DNA of 64,000 nt. Source: Streptomyces canus 299MFChir4.1. Its GTDB lineage: Bacteria > Actinomycetota > Actinomycetes > Streptomycetales > Streptomycetaceae. The DNA is taken from contig NZ_KB911597.1 in the NCBI RefSeq assembly GCF_000383615.1, positions 62,001 to 126,000 on the forward strand, given 5' to 3'. Below, one piece after another: positions 47,161 to 56,249 of the stretch. How positions within the stretch are numbered: the stretch's first letter is position 1; each line of letters opens with the position of its first letter. The position numbers and the translations under genes are program-made. The notes beneath the pieces are model-generated. The model was not told the origin of the DNA. It was given only the letters and a program-made list of their open reading frames with translations, and did not search any database.

Positions 47161-48318
47161 TCACAGGACGGCGTCGAGCCAGCCGAAGACCTCGTCCTGC
47201 ATGCGGTCGACGAAGACGTGGCCGAGGTCGGGCCAGCTCTTCAGGTGCAACCGCTCCTCGGCGTGGCGGGAGTGCCAGACGGCGCGCAGCTTGTCGTACG
47301 CCACGCGGACGCCGTCGGCGGGGAACAGCGGGTCGAGGCCGCCGTCGAAGAAGAGCATCGGCCTGGGTGCGGCGATGCTCGCCACGTCGGGGAAGTCGAG
47401 GAACCGGGGAAGCCCGGGGTGGAGCATGTAGTAACTGGACTGCCCGCGCAGGGTGTTGTTGCCGGGCACCATCATTTCCTTGAGGCCGGTCATCCAGCAG
47501 ACGGACGCGGTGGCCGCGATGTGGTCGGTCAGCGCGGCCGCCTGCCAGGTGCGGTAGGCGCCCATGGAGAACCCGACGGCGGCGATCCTCCCGGCGTTCA
47601 CCCTCTTCAGTCCGGCCAGGAATCCGGCGGCGCGGGCGTCCTCGCGGGCCATGAGCCCGGCGAGGGAGGAGCCGAGGTTGTAGAAGGTGCTCGCCAGGGC
47701 CTGCTGCTGGTCGTACGTGATCGGGCCGCGGTCGCCCCAGCCGAGGGCGTCCGCGCACAGGACGACATAGCCGCGCCGGGCCAGCTCGTCACCGACGAAC
47801 CGGCCGCTGAAGTACTTGTCGGCCCAGGACTGCGCGGAGGCGAGCCGGGTGTCGTCGTACCAGGGCCGGACCAGCTTCTCCTTGCCGATGTCGAACTTCG
47901 CCCCGTGGTCGTGGAGCAGCAGTACGGCGGGGAAGGGGCCGGGGCCGTGCGGGGTGAGCAGGGCGGCGCGGACCCGTTCGTGGTGGGTGAGGGAGAGGGT
48001 GACCAACTCCCTTGTGCAACCGTCTCCTTGGGTGCGGCCGGTGAATTGGGGCGCGTACGGCGTGCCGTCCTCGCGGTCGACGAGGAGGTGCTCGTCGACC
48101 ACGGCCCTGGCTCTGGTCCGCCAGGCCCTGAAGTCCCGCACCGGTGAGGTCCCCCAGGCCAGCGGGAAGTGCAGCTCGGCCTTGAGTGCCGGGTGGAAGT
48201 CGGGCAGCGGGCCGTCCACGACCCCGGCCTCGACGGGGCTCACCGCTGCCCCGTCGAGCACGGCCGCTCCGGCGCCCACCACGAAGGCCCGCCGCCCCAG
48301 CGGGTCACCGGCGCTCAT
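47161..48318 (-). CDS. alpha/beta hydrolase, probable polysaccharide acetyl esterase
   Basis: A 385-aa alpha/beta hydrolase with a short twin-arginine-like N-terminus (DPLGRRAFVVGAGAAV). The nucleophile elbow is AAVGFSMGAYRTW (Ser near residue 248), the acid is in MLFFDGGLDPLFPADG and the base in LGHVFVDRMQ. The build resembles dienelactone hydrolase-like and acetyl-xylan-esterase-like enzymes of plant-polymer loci. Removing acetyl groups from pectin is inferred from the neighbours. Its ATG lies within the 3' end of the pectin methylesterase gene (14-nt overlap). Confidence 0.8.
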   Translation of the reverse strand: MSAGDPLGRRAFVVGAGAAVLDGAAVSPVEAGVVDGPLPDFHPALKAELHFPLAWGTSPVRDFRAWRTRARAVVDEHLLVDREDGTPYAPQFTGRTQGDGCTRELVTLSLTHHERVRAALLTPHGPGPFPAVLLLHDHGAKFDIGKEKLVRPWYDDTRLASAQSWADKYFSGRFVGDELARRGYVVLCADALGWGDRGPITYDQQQALASTFYNLGSSLAGLMAREDARAAGFLAGLKRVNAGRIAAVGFSMGAYRTWQAAALTDHIAATASVCWMTGLKEMMVPGNNTLRGQSSYYMLHPGLPRFLDFPDVASIAAPRPMLFFDGGLDPLFPADGVRVAYDKLRAVWHSRHAEERLHLKSWPDLGHVFVDRMQDEVFGWLDAVL

Positions 48319-49333
48319 AGGGCCTCCAGTCCCCGAGGTACGTGCGCCGGGTGTGCACGGCGGCTTCGGCGGCGGTCAGGTGCGGCCGGTTCTCCGGTAC
48401 CGAAATGACCGCGCCGGGACCGGAGTTGGCGTACTCCCAAAAGCGCATGGTCTGCCAGGGATAGGTCTCGCGCATGTTGGTGTAGGGCGCGACCGGGTCG
48501 ATCCCGGGCCCGATCCAGGAGTCCCGCACCACCAGGGACGGCCAGGCGGTCGTCTCGTACGACGGCACCCAGGGGCGGGCCAGCTTGTACGCCCCGTCCT
48601 CGGCGCCGGAGGTGACGCGGGAGCGGACGGCGAGGATGCCGTGCGGGTTGGCGCGGGCCGTGGAGGGGGCGAAGACCATGCCCTTGGGGGTGAAGTCGAC
48701 GTCCCGCCGGAGGGTGTGGAAGTGGCACTCCTCGAAGACGGCGGTGGCCCGGCCGAAGACGAAGTCCACGTCGCCCTCGATGTAACAGCGGCGGAAGTAC
48801 TGCCGGTCGAAGGACGCGAGGGCGGTCGTCTCGGCGAAGAGGGTGTCCTGGTGGGCCAGGAGGCGGACGTTGTCGAAGTGGGTGCGGTCGCCGTAGGTGC
48901 AGGCGGCGACCGCCTGGGTGCCGGCGATGTCCGGGTGGTCGGCGCGCAGCCAGTCGTTGGCGAGGGTGAGGTCGCGGACGGTGAGGCCGGGGGCCGCGGA
49001 GGTGAAGGTGGCGGAGCCTGCGGTGCCGTAGGTCCCCGACCCGTCGGGCTTCGGGGTGCCGTTGGCGTGGTCGTACACGATGACCGCGGCGCGCGGGTCA
49101 CGGCTCGCACCGCGCAGGGTCAGCTCCGCCTTGTCGGCGGGGACGCTGACGACCTCGCGGTACGTGCCCGGGTGCACGACGATCGTCCAGCCGGGGCCGG
49201 TGACCGCGTCCACGGCGGCCTGGACGGAGTCGCCGGGCCGGACGTGGAGGACACGGCGGGTGCCGGCGTGGGCCGGGGCGGCCGCCGCGAGGGCGAGTCC
49301 CGCACCGGCGGCCATGAAGGTCCGTCTGCGCAT
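48305..49333 (-). CDS. secreted pectin methylesterase (CE8), copy 1
   Basis: A 342-aa pectinesterase that removes methyl esters from galacturonan. The signal peptide begins MRRRTFMAAGAGLALAAAA. Active-site blocks are GTQAVAACTYGDRTHF, QDTLFAET, the catalytic GDVDFVFGRATAVFEEC (about residues 192-208) and the substrate Arg in LARPWVPSYETT. The start, ATG 49333, lies 1 nt after the stop of a second pectinesterase gene. The two are tandem duplicates with modest identity. Confidence 0.93.
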   Translation of the reverse strand: MRRRTFMAAGAGLALAAAAPAHAGTRRVLHVRPGDSVQAAVDAVTGPGWTIVVHPGTYREVVSVPADKAELTLRGASRDPRAAVIVYDHANGTPKPDGSGTYGTAGSATFTSAAPGLTVRDLTLANDWLRADHPDIAGTQAVAACTYGDRTHFDNVRLLAHQDTLFAETTALASFDRQYFRRCYIEGDVDFVFGRATAVFEECHFHTLRRDVDFTPKGMVFAPSTARANPHGILAVRSRVTSGAEDGAYKLARPWVPSYETTAWPSLVVRDSWIGPGIDPVAPYTNMRETYPWQTMRFWEYANSGPGAVISVPENRPHLTAAEAAVHTRRTYLGDWRPYERR

Positions 49334-49334
49334 C

Positions 49335-50477
49335 TCAGCAGGTCTCCTTCCACGGCTGCCAGTCGCCGAGGTAGGTCTCCCGGGTCGCGGACTCGGCCTG
49401 CTCGCGGGTGAGTTGGGGCCGGTTCTCCGGGACGGTGATCCGGGCGCCGGGGCCGGTGTCGCGGTACTCGGCGAAGCGCTGGTTCTGCCAGGGGAAGGCG
49501 TCCGACATGTTGGTGTAGGGGGCGACGGCGTCGATCCCGGGGCCCAGCCAGGTGTCCCGCACCACGAGCGAGGGCCGGGCGGTGGTGTCGGAGCTCGGGA
49601 CCCACGGGCGGGCCAGCTTGTAGAAGGCGTCGGGTGCTTCGCTGCTGACACGGCACCTGGTCACGAGGTGTCCGCGCGGGTTGGCGCCCGCCGTGGAGGG
49701 CGCGAAGACGAAGCCGTACGGCGCCGCCGCCAGGTCGGTCCGGTTCAGGGTCCGCAAGTGGCAGTGCTCGTGGACGGCCGTGGCCCGACCGAACACGAAG
49801 TCGACGTCTCCCTCGGTATAGCAGTGCGAGAAGTACTGGCGGGCGAAGGAGGTGAGGGCGAGCGAGTCGGCGTAGAGGGTGTCCTGGTGGCCGAGGAAGC
49901 GGCAGTGGTGAAAGGCGGAGCGGTCGCCCTGGACCTTGAGGGCGACCGCCTGGGTGCCGGTGATGTCGGGGTGGTCGGCGCGCAGCCAGTCGTTGGCGAA
50001 GGTGATCCACCGGGCGGTGAAGCCGTCGGCCTGGACCGTGGTGGTGGCGGAGCCGGTGGTGCCGTAGGTGCCGCCGCCGGGCTTGGGGGTGCCGGCCGCG
50101 TTGTCGTACACGATCACGACGTCCCGTGGGTCCTCGGAGGCGCCGATCCAGGTGGCCTCGGTGCGGGTGACGTCGACGGCGACGGTTTCCCGGTAGGTGC
50201 CGGGGGCGAGGACCAGGGTCCGGCCGCTGCCGGTGGCCGCGGTCACGGCGTCCCTCACGGTGGTGTGGTCGCCCCGGCCCCGGCCCCGGGAGTCGACGTA
50301 GAGGGTCCCCGGGGTGAGCCGGGCGGCGGGTGATCCGAAGCGGCCGAAGGGGCGCCTGCCGGCGGCGGTCTGGGCCCGCGCGGGGGCCGGGGGCACGGCG
50401 AGCGCGGCCACCGCCGCGGTGCCGGCGAGCAGGAAGCCCCTTCTGGACAGGGGGAGTCGGGTGTCGTGCGAGGACAT
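49335..50477 (-). CDS. secreted pectin methylesterase (CE8), copy 2
   Basis: A 380-aa pectinesterase with a likely Tat signal (LSRRGFLLAGTAAVAALAV). Blocks as in copy 1: GTQAVALKVQGDRSAF, QDTLYADS, GDVDFVFGRATAVHEHCHL and KLARPWVPSSDTT. It has about 40 extra residues before the catalytic domain. The start is ATG 50477 with aaggag about 9-14 nt upstream. It heads a tightly packed run pme2-pme1-esterase-PL9. Confidence 0.93.
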   Translation of the reverse strand: MSSHDTRLPLSRRGFLLAGTAAVAALAVPPAPARAQTAAGRRPFGRFGSPAARLTPGTLYVDSRGRGRGDHTTVRDAVTAATGSGRTLVLAPGTYRETVAVDVTRTEATWIGASEDPRDVVIVYDNAAGTPKPGGGTYGTTGSATTTVQADGFTARWITFANDWLRADHPDITGTQAVALKVQGDRSAFHHCRFLGHQDTLYADSLALTSFARQYFSHCYTEGDVDFVFGRATAVHEHCHLRTLNRTDLAAAPYGFVFAPSTAGANPRGHLVTRCRVSSEAPDAFYKLARPWVPSSDTTARPSLVVRDTWLGPGIDAVAPYTNMSDAFPWQNQRFAEYRDTGPGARITVPENRPQLTREQAESATRETYLGDWQPWKETC

Positions 50478-50581
50478 GCGGGTGCTCCTTGGAAACGCGG
50501 CTCAGGGATGGGTTCCTCGCGTGCGGGGTGAGGTGGCCGGGGCGGCCGCTGGATTCCGCCCCGGCCGGTCAGGGGGTGGCC

Positions 50582-51901
50582 TCAGCAGACGTTGCCGGCG
50601 CCCGCGCCCCGGTCGACGATCCCCGGCACCTTCTTGGCCGGGTCGACCTTCGTGCGCAGGGTGGGTGTCCAGCCCGCGCCGGATTGCAGGGTCTCGGCGG
50701 GGATCTCGGCGTTGTGGACGGCGATCAGGTCGGTGAGCTCGCCGTTGACGTAGTTGTCGGCGGCGGTGAGCGGGGAGACGTTCCACCGCTTGAGCACCTT
50801 GGCCGCACTGACTCCCTGCGGCAGCGTGAACGCGTTGTGCTCGGCCACCAGTTGGGACTCCTTGCCGATGCCGAAGCTGTAGGCGTAGTCGTCGTTCGCC
50901 ACGAAGTGGTTGTTGTAGGAGTCGACCTGTCCGAAGCGCACGCGGGGTGCGCGCTCGACGAGGTTCGAGAAGAGGTTGTGGTGGAAGGTGACCTTGAGCT
51001 TGCCCCGGTCCCCGGCCGCCGTGGACTCGCTGTCGCTGTTGCCGATCAGGATCGTCTTGTCGTGCTCGGTGAAGACGTTCCAGGAGGCCGTGACGTAGTT
51101 CGCCCCGCGGACGATGTCGAGTTCGCCGTCGTGCTGCTGGTAGAGCATGCCGAAGTAGGTCGGCGCGGCGCTGTCGGGGTGGCTGCCGTCGGTGAAGGTG
51201 TTGTGGTCCAGCCAGACATGGGTGGAGCCGTAGACGACGGCGGTGTCGTACTCGGAGTTCCAGTTGCCCTTGTCGCCGTCCGTCGGGTCCCACTGCGGGA
51301 AGCAGTCGATGGGGCTCTCGAAGGTGAGGTTGCGGACGATGACGTTGTCGACGGCCTTGATCTGGAGGCTGGCGCCCTTGAACCCGGCGTTCTTGCCGAC
51401 GCCGACGATCGTGGTGTTGGCGGGGACGTTCGCCTTGATGGTCTGGTCCTGGCTGGCGGCGGAGGCGCGGCGCAGGCCCTCGGGGCTGTCGTCGGGCTCG
51501 GCGCTCAGGTCGGTGTCCAGGCCCCAGGCCTCGGGCGAGTACTTCGCCAGGTAGGCGTCGAAGTCGTACCCGGGCGCGGCGAGGGAGTCACAACCCTCGG
51601 AGACGGCGTCGATGGTCCCCTTCACCTTGATGATCTTCGGTGCGGTCCCGCCCGCGGCGAGGGCGGCCTTGAAGCCGGCCCAGTCGGTGACGGTGTACAC
51701 ATGGGCGGCGTCGGCGGCCGCGCCGCCCGTGGTGCCGGTGCCGTCGGAGGCCCAGCCGTCGCCGGCGGCGAGGGTCTCGCGGGCCGCGTCGTGCCCCTTG
51801 GCCTGGGCGGTGGTGCCGGTGACCGCGAGGACCAGGGCGGCGCAGCCCGCCACCGCCATCACCTTGGTAATGACATGATCATGACATTGCCGTGCGTTCA
51901 T
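50582..51901 (-). CDS. secreted pectate lyase, PL1 type
   Basis: A 439-aa parallel beta-helix lyase. The signal peptide has its hydrophobic core in VMAVAGCAALVLAVTG. PL1 landmarks are TTIVGVGKNAGFKGASLQI, NVIVRNLTFESPID, the Ca/catalytic block HVWLDHNTFTDG (about residue 233) and the catalytic Arg region NLVERAPRVRFGQV. Its length (about 400 after processing) is that of larger Streptomyces PL1 enzymes. The start is ATG 51901. It is followed downstream by the pectinesterases and preceded by the rhamnogalacturonan acetylesterase gene, all on the minus strand. Confidence 0.92.
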   Translation of the reverse strand: MNARQCHDHVITKVMAVAGCAALVLAVTGTTAQAKGHDAARETLAAGDGWASDGTGTTGGAAADAAHVYTVTDWAGFKAALAAGGTAPKIIKVKGTIDAVSEGCDSLAAPGYDFDAYLAKYSPEAWGLDTDLSAEPDDSPEGLRRASAASQDQTIKANVPANTTIVGVGKNAGFKGASLQIKAVDNVIVRNLTFESPIDCFPQWDPTDGDKGNWNSEYDTAVVYGSTHVWLDHNTFTDGSHPDSAAPTYFGMLYQQHDGELDIVRGANYVTASWNVFTEHDKTILIGNSDSESTAAGDRGKLKVTFHHNLFSNLVERAPRVRFGQVDSYNNHFVANDDYAYSFGIGKESQLVAEHNAFTLPQGVSAAKVLKRWNVSPLTAADNYVNGELTDLIAVHNAEIPAETLQSGAGWTPTLRTKVDPAKKVPGIVDRGAGAGNVC

Positions 51902-51932
51902 TGTGCGGCTCTCTTCTGGAAGACGGGGAGGG

Positions 51933-52736
51933 TCAGGCGGTGGCCGAGGACGGCCAGGTGATCCAGGACTCCGGGATCTGTTCGTCGAGCCGGCGCACGT
52001 CCCGGGGCGCCAGCACGTGGTGCCGCAGCAGTTCACCGGCGACCAGACGCGCCACCGCGATGGCACCGGGCGGATTGAAGTGCGTGTTGTCCTGCTCGGT
52101 CGCGGTCCAGTTGAAGTACTTCTCGGTCTCCTCGACGCCGAGCCTCTGCCACAGAGCGAGCGACAGGGCCTGGATGTCGAGCAGGGCGACGCGTTCGTCC
52201 TGGGCGAGGGCACGCATGGCCGCCGGATACTCGCCGTGACTGGTGACGGCGTTTCCCTGCGCGTCGAACCTCCGCCGCTCGACGGGCGTGGCCAGCACGG
52301 GCCGGGCACCCTTCGCGCGGGCTCCCTCGACGTACCGGCGCAGGTAGTCCTGATACGTCGTCCACGGCTCGGTGTACCGCGTCGGATCCTCGGACTTCTC
52401 GTCGTTGTGCGCGAACTGGATGAGCAGGAGGTCACCGGGCTTGATCAGCCCGAGGATCGCGTCCAGCCGCCCTTCGTCGACGAAGCTCTTCGAACTCCGT
52501 CCGTTCACCGCGTGATTGGCGACGGAGAGATCCTTGTGCAGAAAGAAGGGAAGCGCCATTCCCCACCCGGTTTCGGGAGCGGCGTCGGAGTATTTCTGGG
52601 CGGCGGTGGAGTCGCCCGCGATGTAGAGCATGCGTGTTCTGCGCGGAGCGGCCCGAGCAGTACCGGTCGTCGCCGCGAAAGCGACGGGCACGGCGCCGAG
52701 CGCCGCCACGGTGACTTGTCTACGAGTCAGTGACAA
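51933..52736 (-). CDS. secreted rhamnogalacturonan acetylesterase (CE12, SGNH)
   Basis: A 267-aa SGNH hydrolase that removes acetyl groups from the rhamnogalacturonan backbone of pectin. Block I is MLYIAGDSTAAQKY (Ser near residue 43), the oxyanion Asn/Gly blocks are VNGRSS and FAHNDEKS, and block V is DNTHFNPPGA. The signal peptide begins SLTRRQVTVAALGA. The start must be TTG 52736 to keep the signal peptide; aggaaagg lies about 12 nt upstream. Confidence 0.9.
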   Translation of the reverse strand: MSLTRRQVTVAALGAVPVAFAATTGTARAAPRRTRMLYIAGDSTAAQKYSDAAPETGWGMALPFFLHKDLSVANHAVNGRSSKSFVDEGRLDAILGLIKPGDLLLIQFAHNDEKSEDPTRYTEPWTTYQDYLRRYVEGARAKGARPVLATPVERRRFDAQGNAVTSHGEYPAAMRALAQDERVALLDIQALSLALWQRLGVEETEKYFNWTATEQDNTHFNPPGAIAVARLVAGELLRHHVLAPRDVRRLDEQIPESWITWPSSATA

Positions 52737-52761
52737 CGTACGTGACCTTTCCTACCTAGGG

Positions 52762-52785
52762 GCGCGGGGAACTGCGCGACCAGCC
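52762..52785 (+). repeat. dispersed repeat core, intergenic copy
   Basis: An exact copy of the 24-nt core found in cobB. It lies in the 91-nt gap between the acetylesterase and the sugar-binding lipoprotein genes. Confidence 0.75.
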
Positions 52786-52827
52786 ACAACCCGCCGGCAG
52801 CTCCCCACAAGCGCAACCAACGGGGCT

Positions 52828-54171
52828 CTAGCCGTTCTGTTCCTTCCACTCCGCCTGGGCCTTGTTCAGCTGGTCGGCCATGGTGTTCAGGAAGTCCTTG
52901 GCGCTCATGTCGCCCAGCAGCACCTTCTGGAAGTTGGGCTCGTTGTCCGCCTTGGAGATGGTGTTCCAGTCGGGCAGGTAGTACGGCAGCTGCACGATGG
53001 TCGTGGACCCGTCGGTCAGCGCGGCCGCCGCCAGCTTCGTGGGCTCCGCCTCGGAGACCCACGCGTCCTTGGCCGCCTCGTTGTTGGACGGCACCTGACC
53101 GGCGGCCTTGTTGAACTTCGAGTTCTCCGCGTGCGAGGTCGCGAACTCGATGAACTTCCAGGCGGCGTCCTTGTTCTTCGAGCTCTTGAACACCCCGAGC
53201 CCGTCGACGGGATTGGACACCTGCACCCGCTTGCCCGCGGCACCGATCGGCTGCGGAATGCCCCGGAACTTGTCGACCCCGAGCGCCTTCACATGGTCCT
53301 GGTACGACCCCAGGTTGTGGTTCAGCATGCCGATCGTGCCGGAGTCCCACTGCGCGACCATCTTGGTGAAGTCGTTGTTGAGGTCGGCCGCGGGGGTGTC
53401 CTTCTTGTACAGCGCCGCGTACTTCTCCAGCGCCGCCACGTTCTTCGGGTCGTTGACCGTGGTCTTGTCGCCGTTCCAGAACGAGGTGATCCCGCTCTGC
53501 CCGTACATCGCGTCCAGGGCCTGCGCGATGGACCCGGCTCCGCCGCGGATGGTGTAACCGAATTCGTTCTTCTTCGCGGCGGTGAGCTTCTGGGCGGCCT
53601 CGTAGAACTTGTCCCAGGTCGTCGGCTCGTCCAGGCCGGCCTTCTTGAACAGGTCGGTCCGGTAGTACAGCACGCCGTTGTTGGCGGAGGTCGGGATCGA
53701 GTACAGGGTTCCGTCCCCGCCCCCGGCCGCCTTCAGCGAGGCGACCATGTCCTCGTTGAGCTTGCCGCTCAGCGAGGACTCGGCGAGCCGGTCGTCCAGC
53801 GGCTCCAGCGCCTTCTGCGCGGAGAACCCGGCGAGCATGGCCGCCCCGACACCGCCGACGTCCGGCAGGCCGCCGCCCTGGATGGCGGTGTCGACCTTGG
53901 ACTGGTACTCGGTGGACGCGATGCCGACGTACTCGACCTTGATGTCGGGGTTCGCCTTCTGGAAGTCGGCGATGATCTCCTTCCAGATGTCGGTGCGCAC
54001 ACCGCCGTTGTTGTCCCAGAAGACGATCTTGCCCTTGCCGCTGCCCTCGCCGCCCTTGTCACCGCCGGCGCCGCTGCCGTCGTCACCGCAGGCGGTGGCG
54101 GTCAGCGCCAGGACGGACCCGAGGGCGACGGCTATGGCAGCGCGCCTGCTTCTGCGGATACTGATCTTCAT
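52828..54171 (-). CDS. sugar ABC transporter substrate-binding lipoprotein
   Basis: A 447-aa family 1 solute-binding protein. The signal peptide ends ATAC (lipidated Cys near residue 28), followed by a Gly/Ser-rich spacer. Fold features are GKIVFWDNNGGVRTDIWKEI, FQKANPDIKVEYVGIAS and the late DGLGVFKSSKNKDAAWKFIE. It should deliver pectin- or arabinan-derived oligosaccharides to the two permeases encoded 5 kb upstream (59344-61175). No ATPase gene is in the window; a shared MsiK-type ATPase is the rule in Streptomyces. Confidence 0.92.
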   Translation of the reverse strand: MKISIRRSRRAAIAVALGSVLALTATACGDDGSGAGGDKGGEGSGKGKIVFWDNNGGVRTDIWKEIIADFQKANPDIKVEYVGIASTEYQSKVDTAIQGGGLPDVGGVGAAMLAGFSAQKALEPLDDRLAESSLSGKLNEDMVASLKAAGGGDGTLYSIPTSANNGVLYYRTDLFKKAGLDEPTTWDKFYEAAQKLTAAKKNEFGYTIRGGAGSIAQALDAMYGQSGITSFWNGDKTTVNDPKNVAALEKYAALYKKDTPAADLNNDFTKMVAQWDSGTIGMLNHNLGSYQDHVKALGVDKFRGIPQPIGAAGKRVQVSNPVDGLGVFKSSKNKDAAWKFIEFATSHAENSKFNKAAGQVPSNNEAAKDAWVSEAEPTKLAAAALTDGSTTIVQLPYYLPDWNTISKADNEPNFQKVLLGDMSAKDFLNTMADQLNKAQAEWKEQNG

Positions 54172-54227
54172 TGATCGGCTCTCTTCTTCTTCTGATTCCA
54201 GCGGAGAAATGAAGTCGTGGGGGGAAG

Positions 54228-54716
54228 TCAGTGGCGGGCGTGGGGGGCCCAGCCGTCCGTGCCCTTGAGGTAGTTCGCGACGGTGTACGTCCGCACGTCG
54301 ACGGCGTCGAGCTGCGGCCGGTCGGCGCTCGGGGCCGCGCCCGGCCCGGCGTTGTGGCCGACGCCGATGATCGTCTTGTCGGAGCCGACCACGATGTCCG
54401 AGCCGAAGGGCTGGACGGCGATCGCGCCTGAGACCCGTATGACGTACGGCTCCTCGGCCGCCGCGTAGGCGGCCGGCGAGGCCTGGTCGGTGACGGTGAC
54501 GACCTTGCCGCCGGCCCCTCCGGTGGTGCCGCCGGCGAGGGAGGCGAAGCCGTGGGCCGCGTCGCTCCAGCGATCGACCGGGGCTTTCTCGGCGGCGACG
54601 GCCTTGGCCTGCCCGATCACTCCGAGACTCAGCGCGGCCACCAGGCCGAGCACAGCGGCCAGGACCGTGCCGCTCCCCAGTCTCTGCAAGCGCTTGCTAT
54701 GGAGGTGCTGCGTCAT
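54228..54716 (-). pseudogene. truncated pectate lyase-like gene (PL1 N-terminus)
   Basis: A 162-aa open frame with a good signal peptide (TVLAAVLGLVAALSLGVIG) and the PL1 opening RWSDAAHGFASLAGG, then VVTVTDQAS, EEPYVIRVSGAIAV and DKTIIGVGHNA (to about residue 122). The lyase beta-helix, which should run about 250 residues further and hold all catalytic residues, is missing. About 40 unrelated-looking residues end the protein. It is most likely a remnant after an internal deletion. A secreted short protein with another role cannot be excluded, since the frame is intact. Confidence 0.65.
54686..54697. promoter_or_regulatory. AAGCGCTT palindrome in the truncated lyase gene
   Basis: gcaagcgcttgc is a perfect 12-bp palindrome within codons 7-10 of the truncated gene. 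aagcgctt cores are typical of LacI/GalR-type operators; two more occur in this locus. Confidence 0.35.
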
Positions 54717-54749
54717 TGCGGCTCCCAACAGGCTTATGGGTGCGGTGCG

Positions 54750-56249
54750 TTACAGGTGGTCGATCCTGAAGTGCGTGAAGGTTGCCGCGCCGGCGTGTCC
54801 TCCTCCGACGGGCGCGAGCGCGAACAGTCCGAGCAGGGCTCCGACCCAGCGCCAGGGGGTGGCGGCGAAGACGGGTCCGGAGGGCTGCGGGCCGTCGCCG
54901 AGGTCGTGGAAGAACCGGCAGCGCGCGCCCGCGCCGATCTCGATCCGCAGCCGTACCTTTTCGGCGGGGGCGGGTCGCGGATGCTCGGCGTCCCGTTCCT
55001 GCTCGGCGACGCCCTCCGCGAATCGGTGTACGAGGTGGACCGTGCCGTCGGCCCCGCGCTGGAGCCCGATCCAACTGAAGGCGTCCCCGAGGACGGCGAG
55101 ACCGGCCCGCGCCCCCGGTTCCTCGCTGTGCAGCCGCAGCTCCACCTCGACCGCCGAAGGCGTGCCGGGCAGCCGCTGGGTGAGGACATTCGGCAGTGTG
55201 CGCAGGTCGTGCGCGCCGGCCGAGCGGACGCAGGTGAGCCGCAGTCCGTCCCCGGAGTGGTGGGTCGCCCAACCGGGCTGCGGATTGGCGGTCCACTGCC
55301 ACTGGCGGCCGAAGCGTCCGCCGGGGAAGTCGTCGTCGGTGGCGGGCGCGGCCTGCGACTGCGGTGGCAGATCGGGCTTTTCGTGCACGGCGACGGGGGC
55401 GCCCTCGTGGCCGAGTACCGGCCAGCCGTCCTCCCCCCAGCGCATCGGCTGGAGGTGGACGACCCTGCCGTAGGGGCCCTTCTGCTGGAAGTGCAGGAAC
55501 CAGTCCTGACCGGACGGGGTGCGCACCCAGCCGCCCTGGTGCGGGCCGTTGACGTCGGTGTCCTTCCGCTCCAGGACGACCTTCTCCTCGTACGGGCCGA
55601 AGAACCCGCGCGAGCGGAAGGCGCCCTGCCAGCCGGTCTCCACTCCCCCGGCGGGGGCGAAGATCCAGAACCAGCCGTCGTGCTGGTACAGCTTGGGGCC
55701 TTCGAGGGTGAACCAGCCCGGTATCCGGTCGCCGTCGACGATCACCTTGCCCTCGTCGAGGAGTTCACGGCCGTCGAGGTCCATCCGGTGACCGGTGAGG
55801 CGGTTCTTGACGCCCGAGCGGGACTTGGCCCAGGCGTGCACGAGGTAGGCCTCGCCGCTCTCCTCGTCCCACAGGGGGCACGGGTCGATCAGGCCCTTGC
55901 CGGACTTGAGGAGGTGCGGGCGCGTCCAAGGGCCCCTGATCCCGGGGGCGTTGATCTGGAAGATGCCCTGGTCGGGGTCGCCCCAGAAGATCCAGAACCG
56001 TTCGTCGTGGTACCGGAGAGAGGGGGCCCAGACTCCGCAGTCGTGCCGTGGCTTGGTGAACTCCCCGGCCGGTTCCAGGCGTTCGAGCGCGTGGCCGATC
56101 AGGGTCCAGTTGACGAGGTCGCGGGAGTGCAGCAGCGGCAGGCCGGGGACCCGCCCGAAGCTGGAGGCGGTGAGGTAGAAGTCGTCGCCGACGCGGACGA
56201 CATCGGGGTCGGACCAGTCGGCGTTCAGGACGGGGTTCGTGTACGTCAC
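54750..56249 (-). CDS. intracellular GH43 glycosidase with C-terminal beta-sandwich
   Basis: A 499-aa enzyme without signal peptide. The five-bladed domain starts YTNPVLNADWSDPDVVRVGD with the catalytic base Asp (near residue 13). The pKa-tuning Asp is in GLIDPCPLWDEES and the acid Glu in TLEGPKLYQHDGW. Residues about 320-499 form a concanavalin-like beta-xylosidase C-terminal domain. It should release xylose or arabinose from imported oligosaccharides. The GTG start overlaps the stop of the PmoA-like gene. It is the last gene of the coupled chain. Confidence 0.9.
   Translation of the reverse strand: MTYTNPVLNADWSDPDVVRVGDDFYLTASSFGRVPGLPLLHSRDLVNWTLIGHALERLEPAGEFTKPRHDCGVWAPSLRYHDERFWIFWGDPDQGIFQINAPGIRGPWTRPHLLKSGKGLIDPCPLWDEESGEAYLVHAWAKSRSGVKNRLTGHRMDLDGRELLDEGKVIVDGDRIPGWFTLEGPKLYQHDGWFWIFAPAGGVETGWQGAFRSRGFFGPYEEKVVLERKDTDVNGPHQGGWVRTPSGQDWFLHFQQKGPYGRVVHLQPMRWGEDGWPVLGHEGAPVAVHEKPDLPPQSQAAPATDDDFPGGRFGRQWQWTANPQPGWATHHSGDGLRLTCVRSAGAHDLRTLPNVLTQRLPGTPSAVEVELRLHSEEPGARAGLAVLGDAFSWIGLQRGADGTVHLVHRFAEGVAEQERDAEHPRPAPAEKVRLRIEIGAGARCRFFHDLGDGPQPSGPVFAATPWRWVGALLGLFALAPVGGGHAGAATFTHFRIDHL

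Noticed and set aside
51868..51895. atgacatgatcatgacat near the PL1 start as an operator
   Set aside because: It is a short, imperfect palindrome lying inside codons 3-12 of the signal peptide; it is not convincing without conservation.
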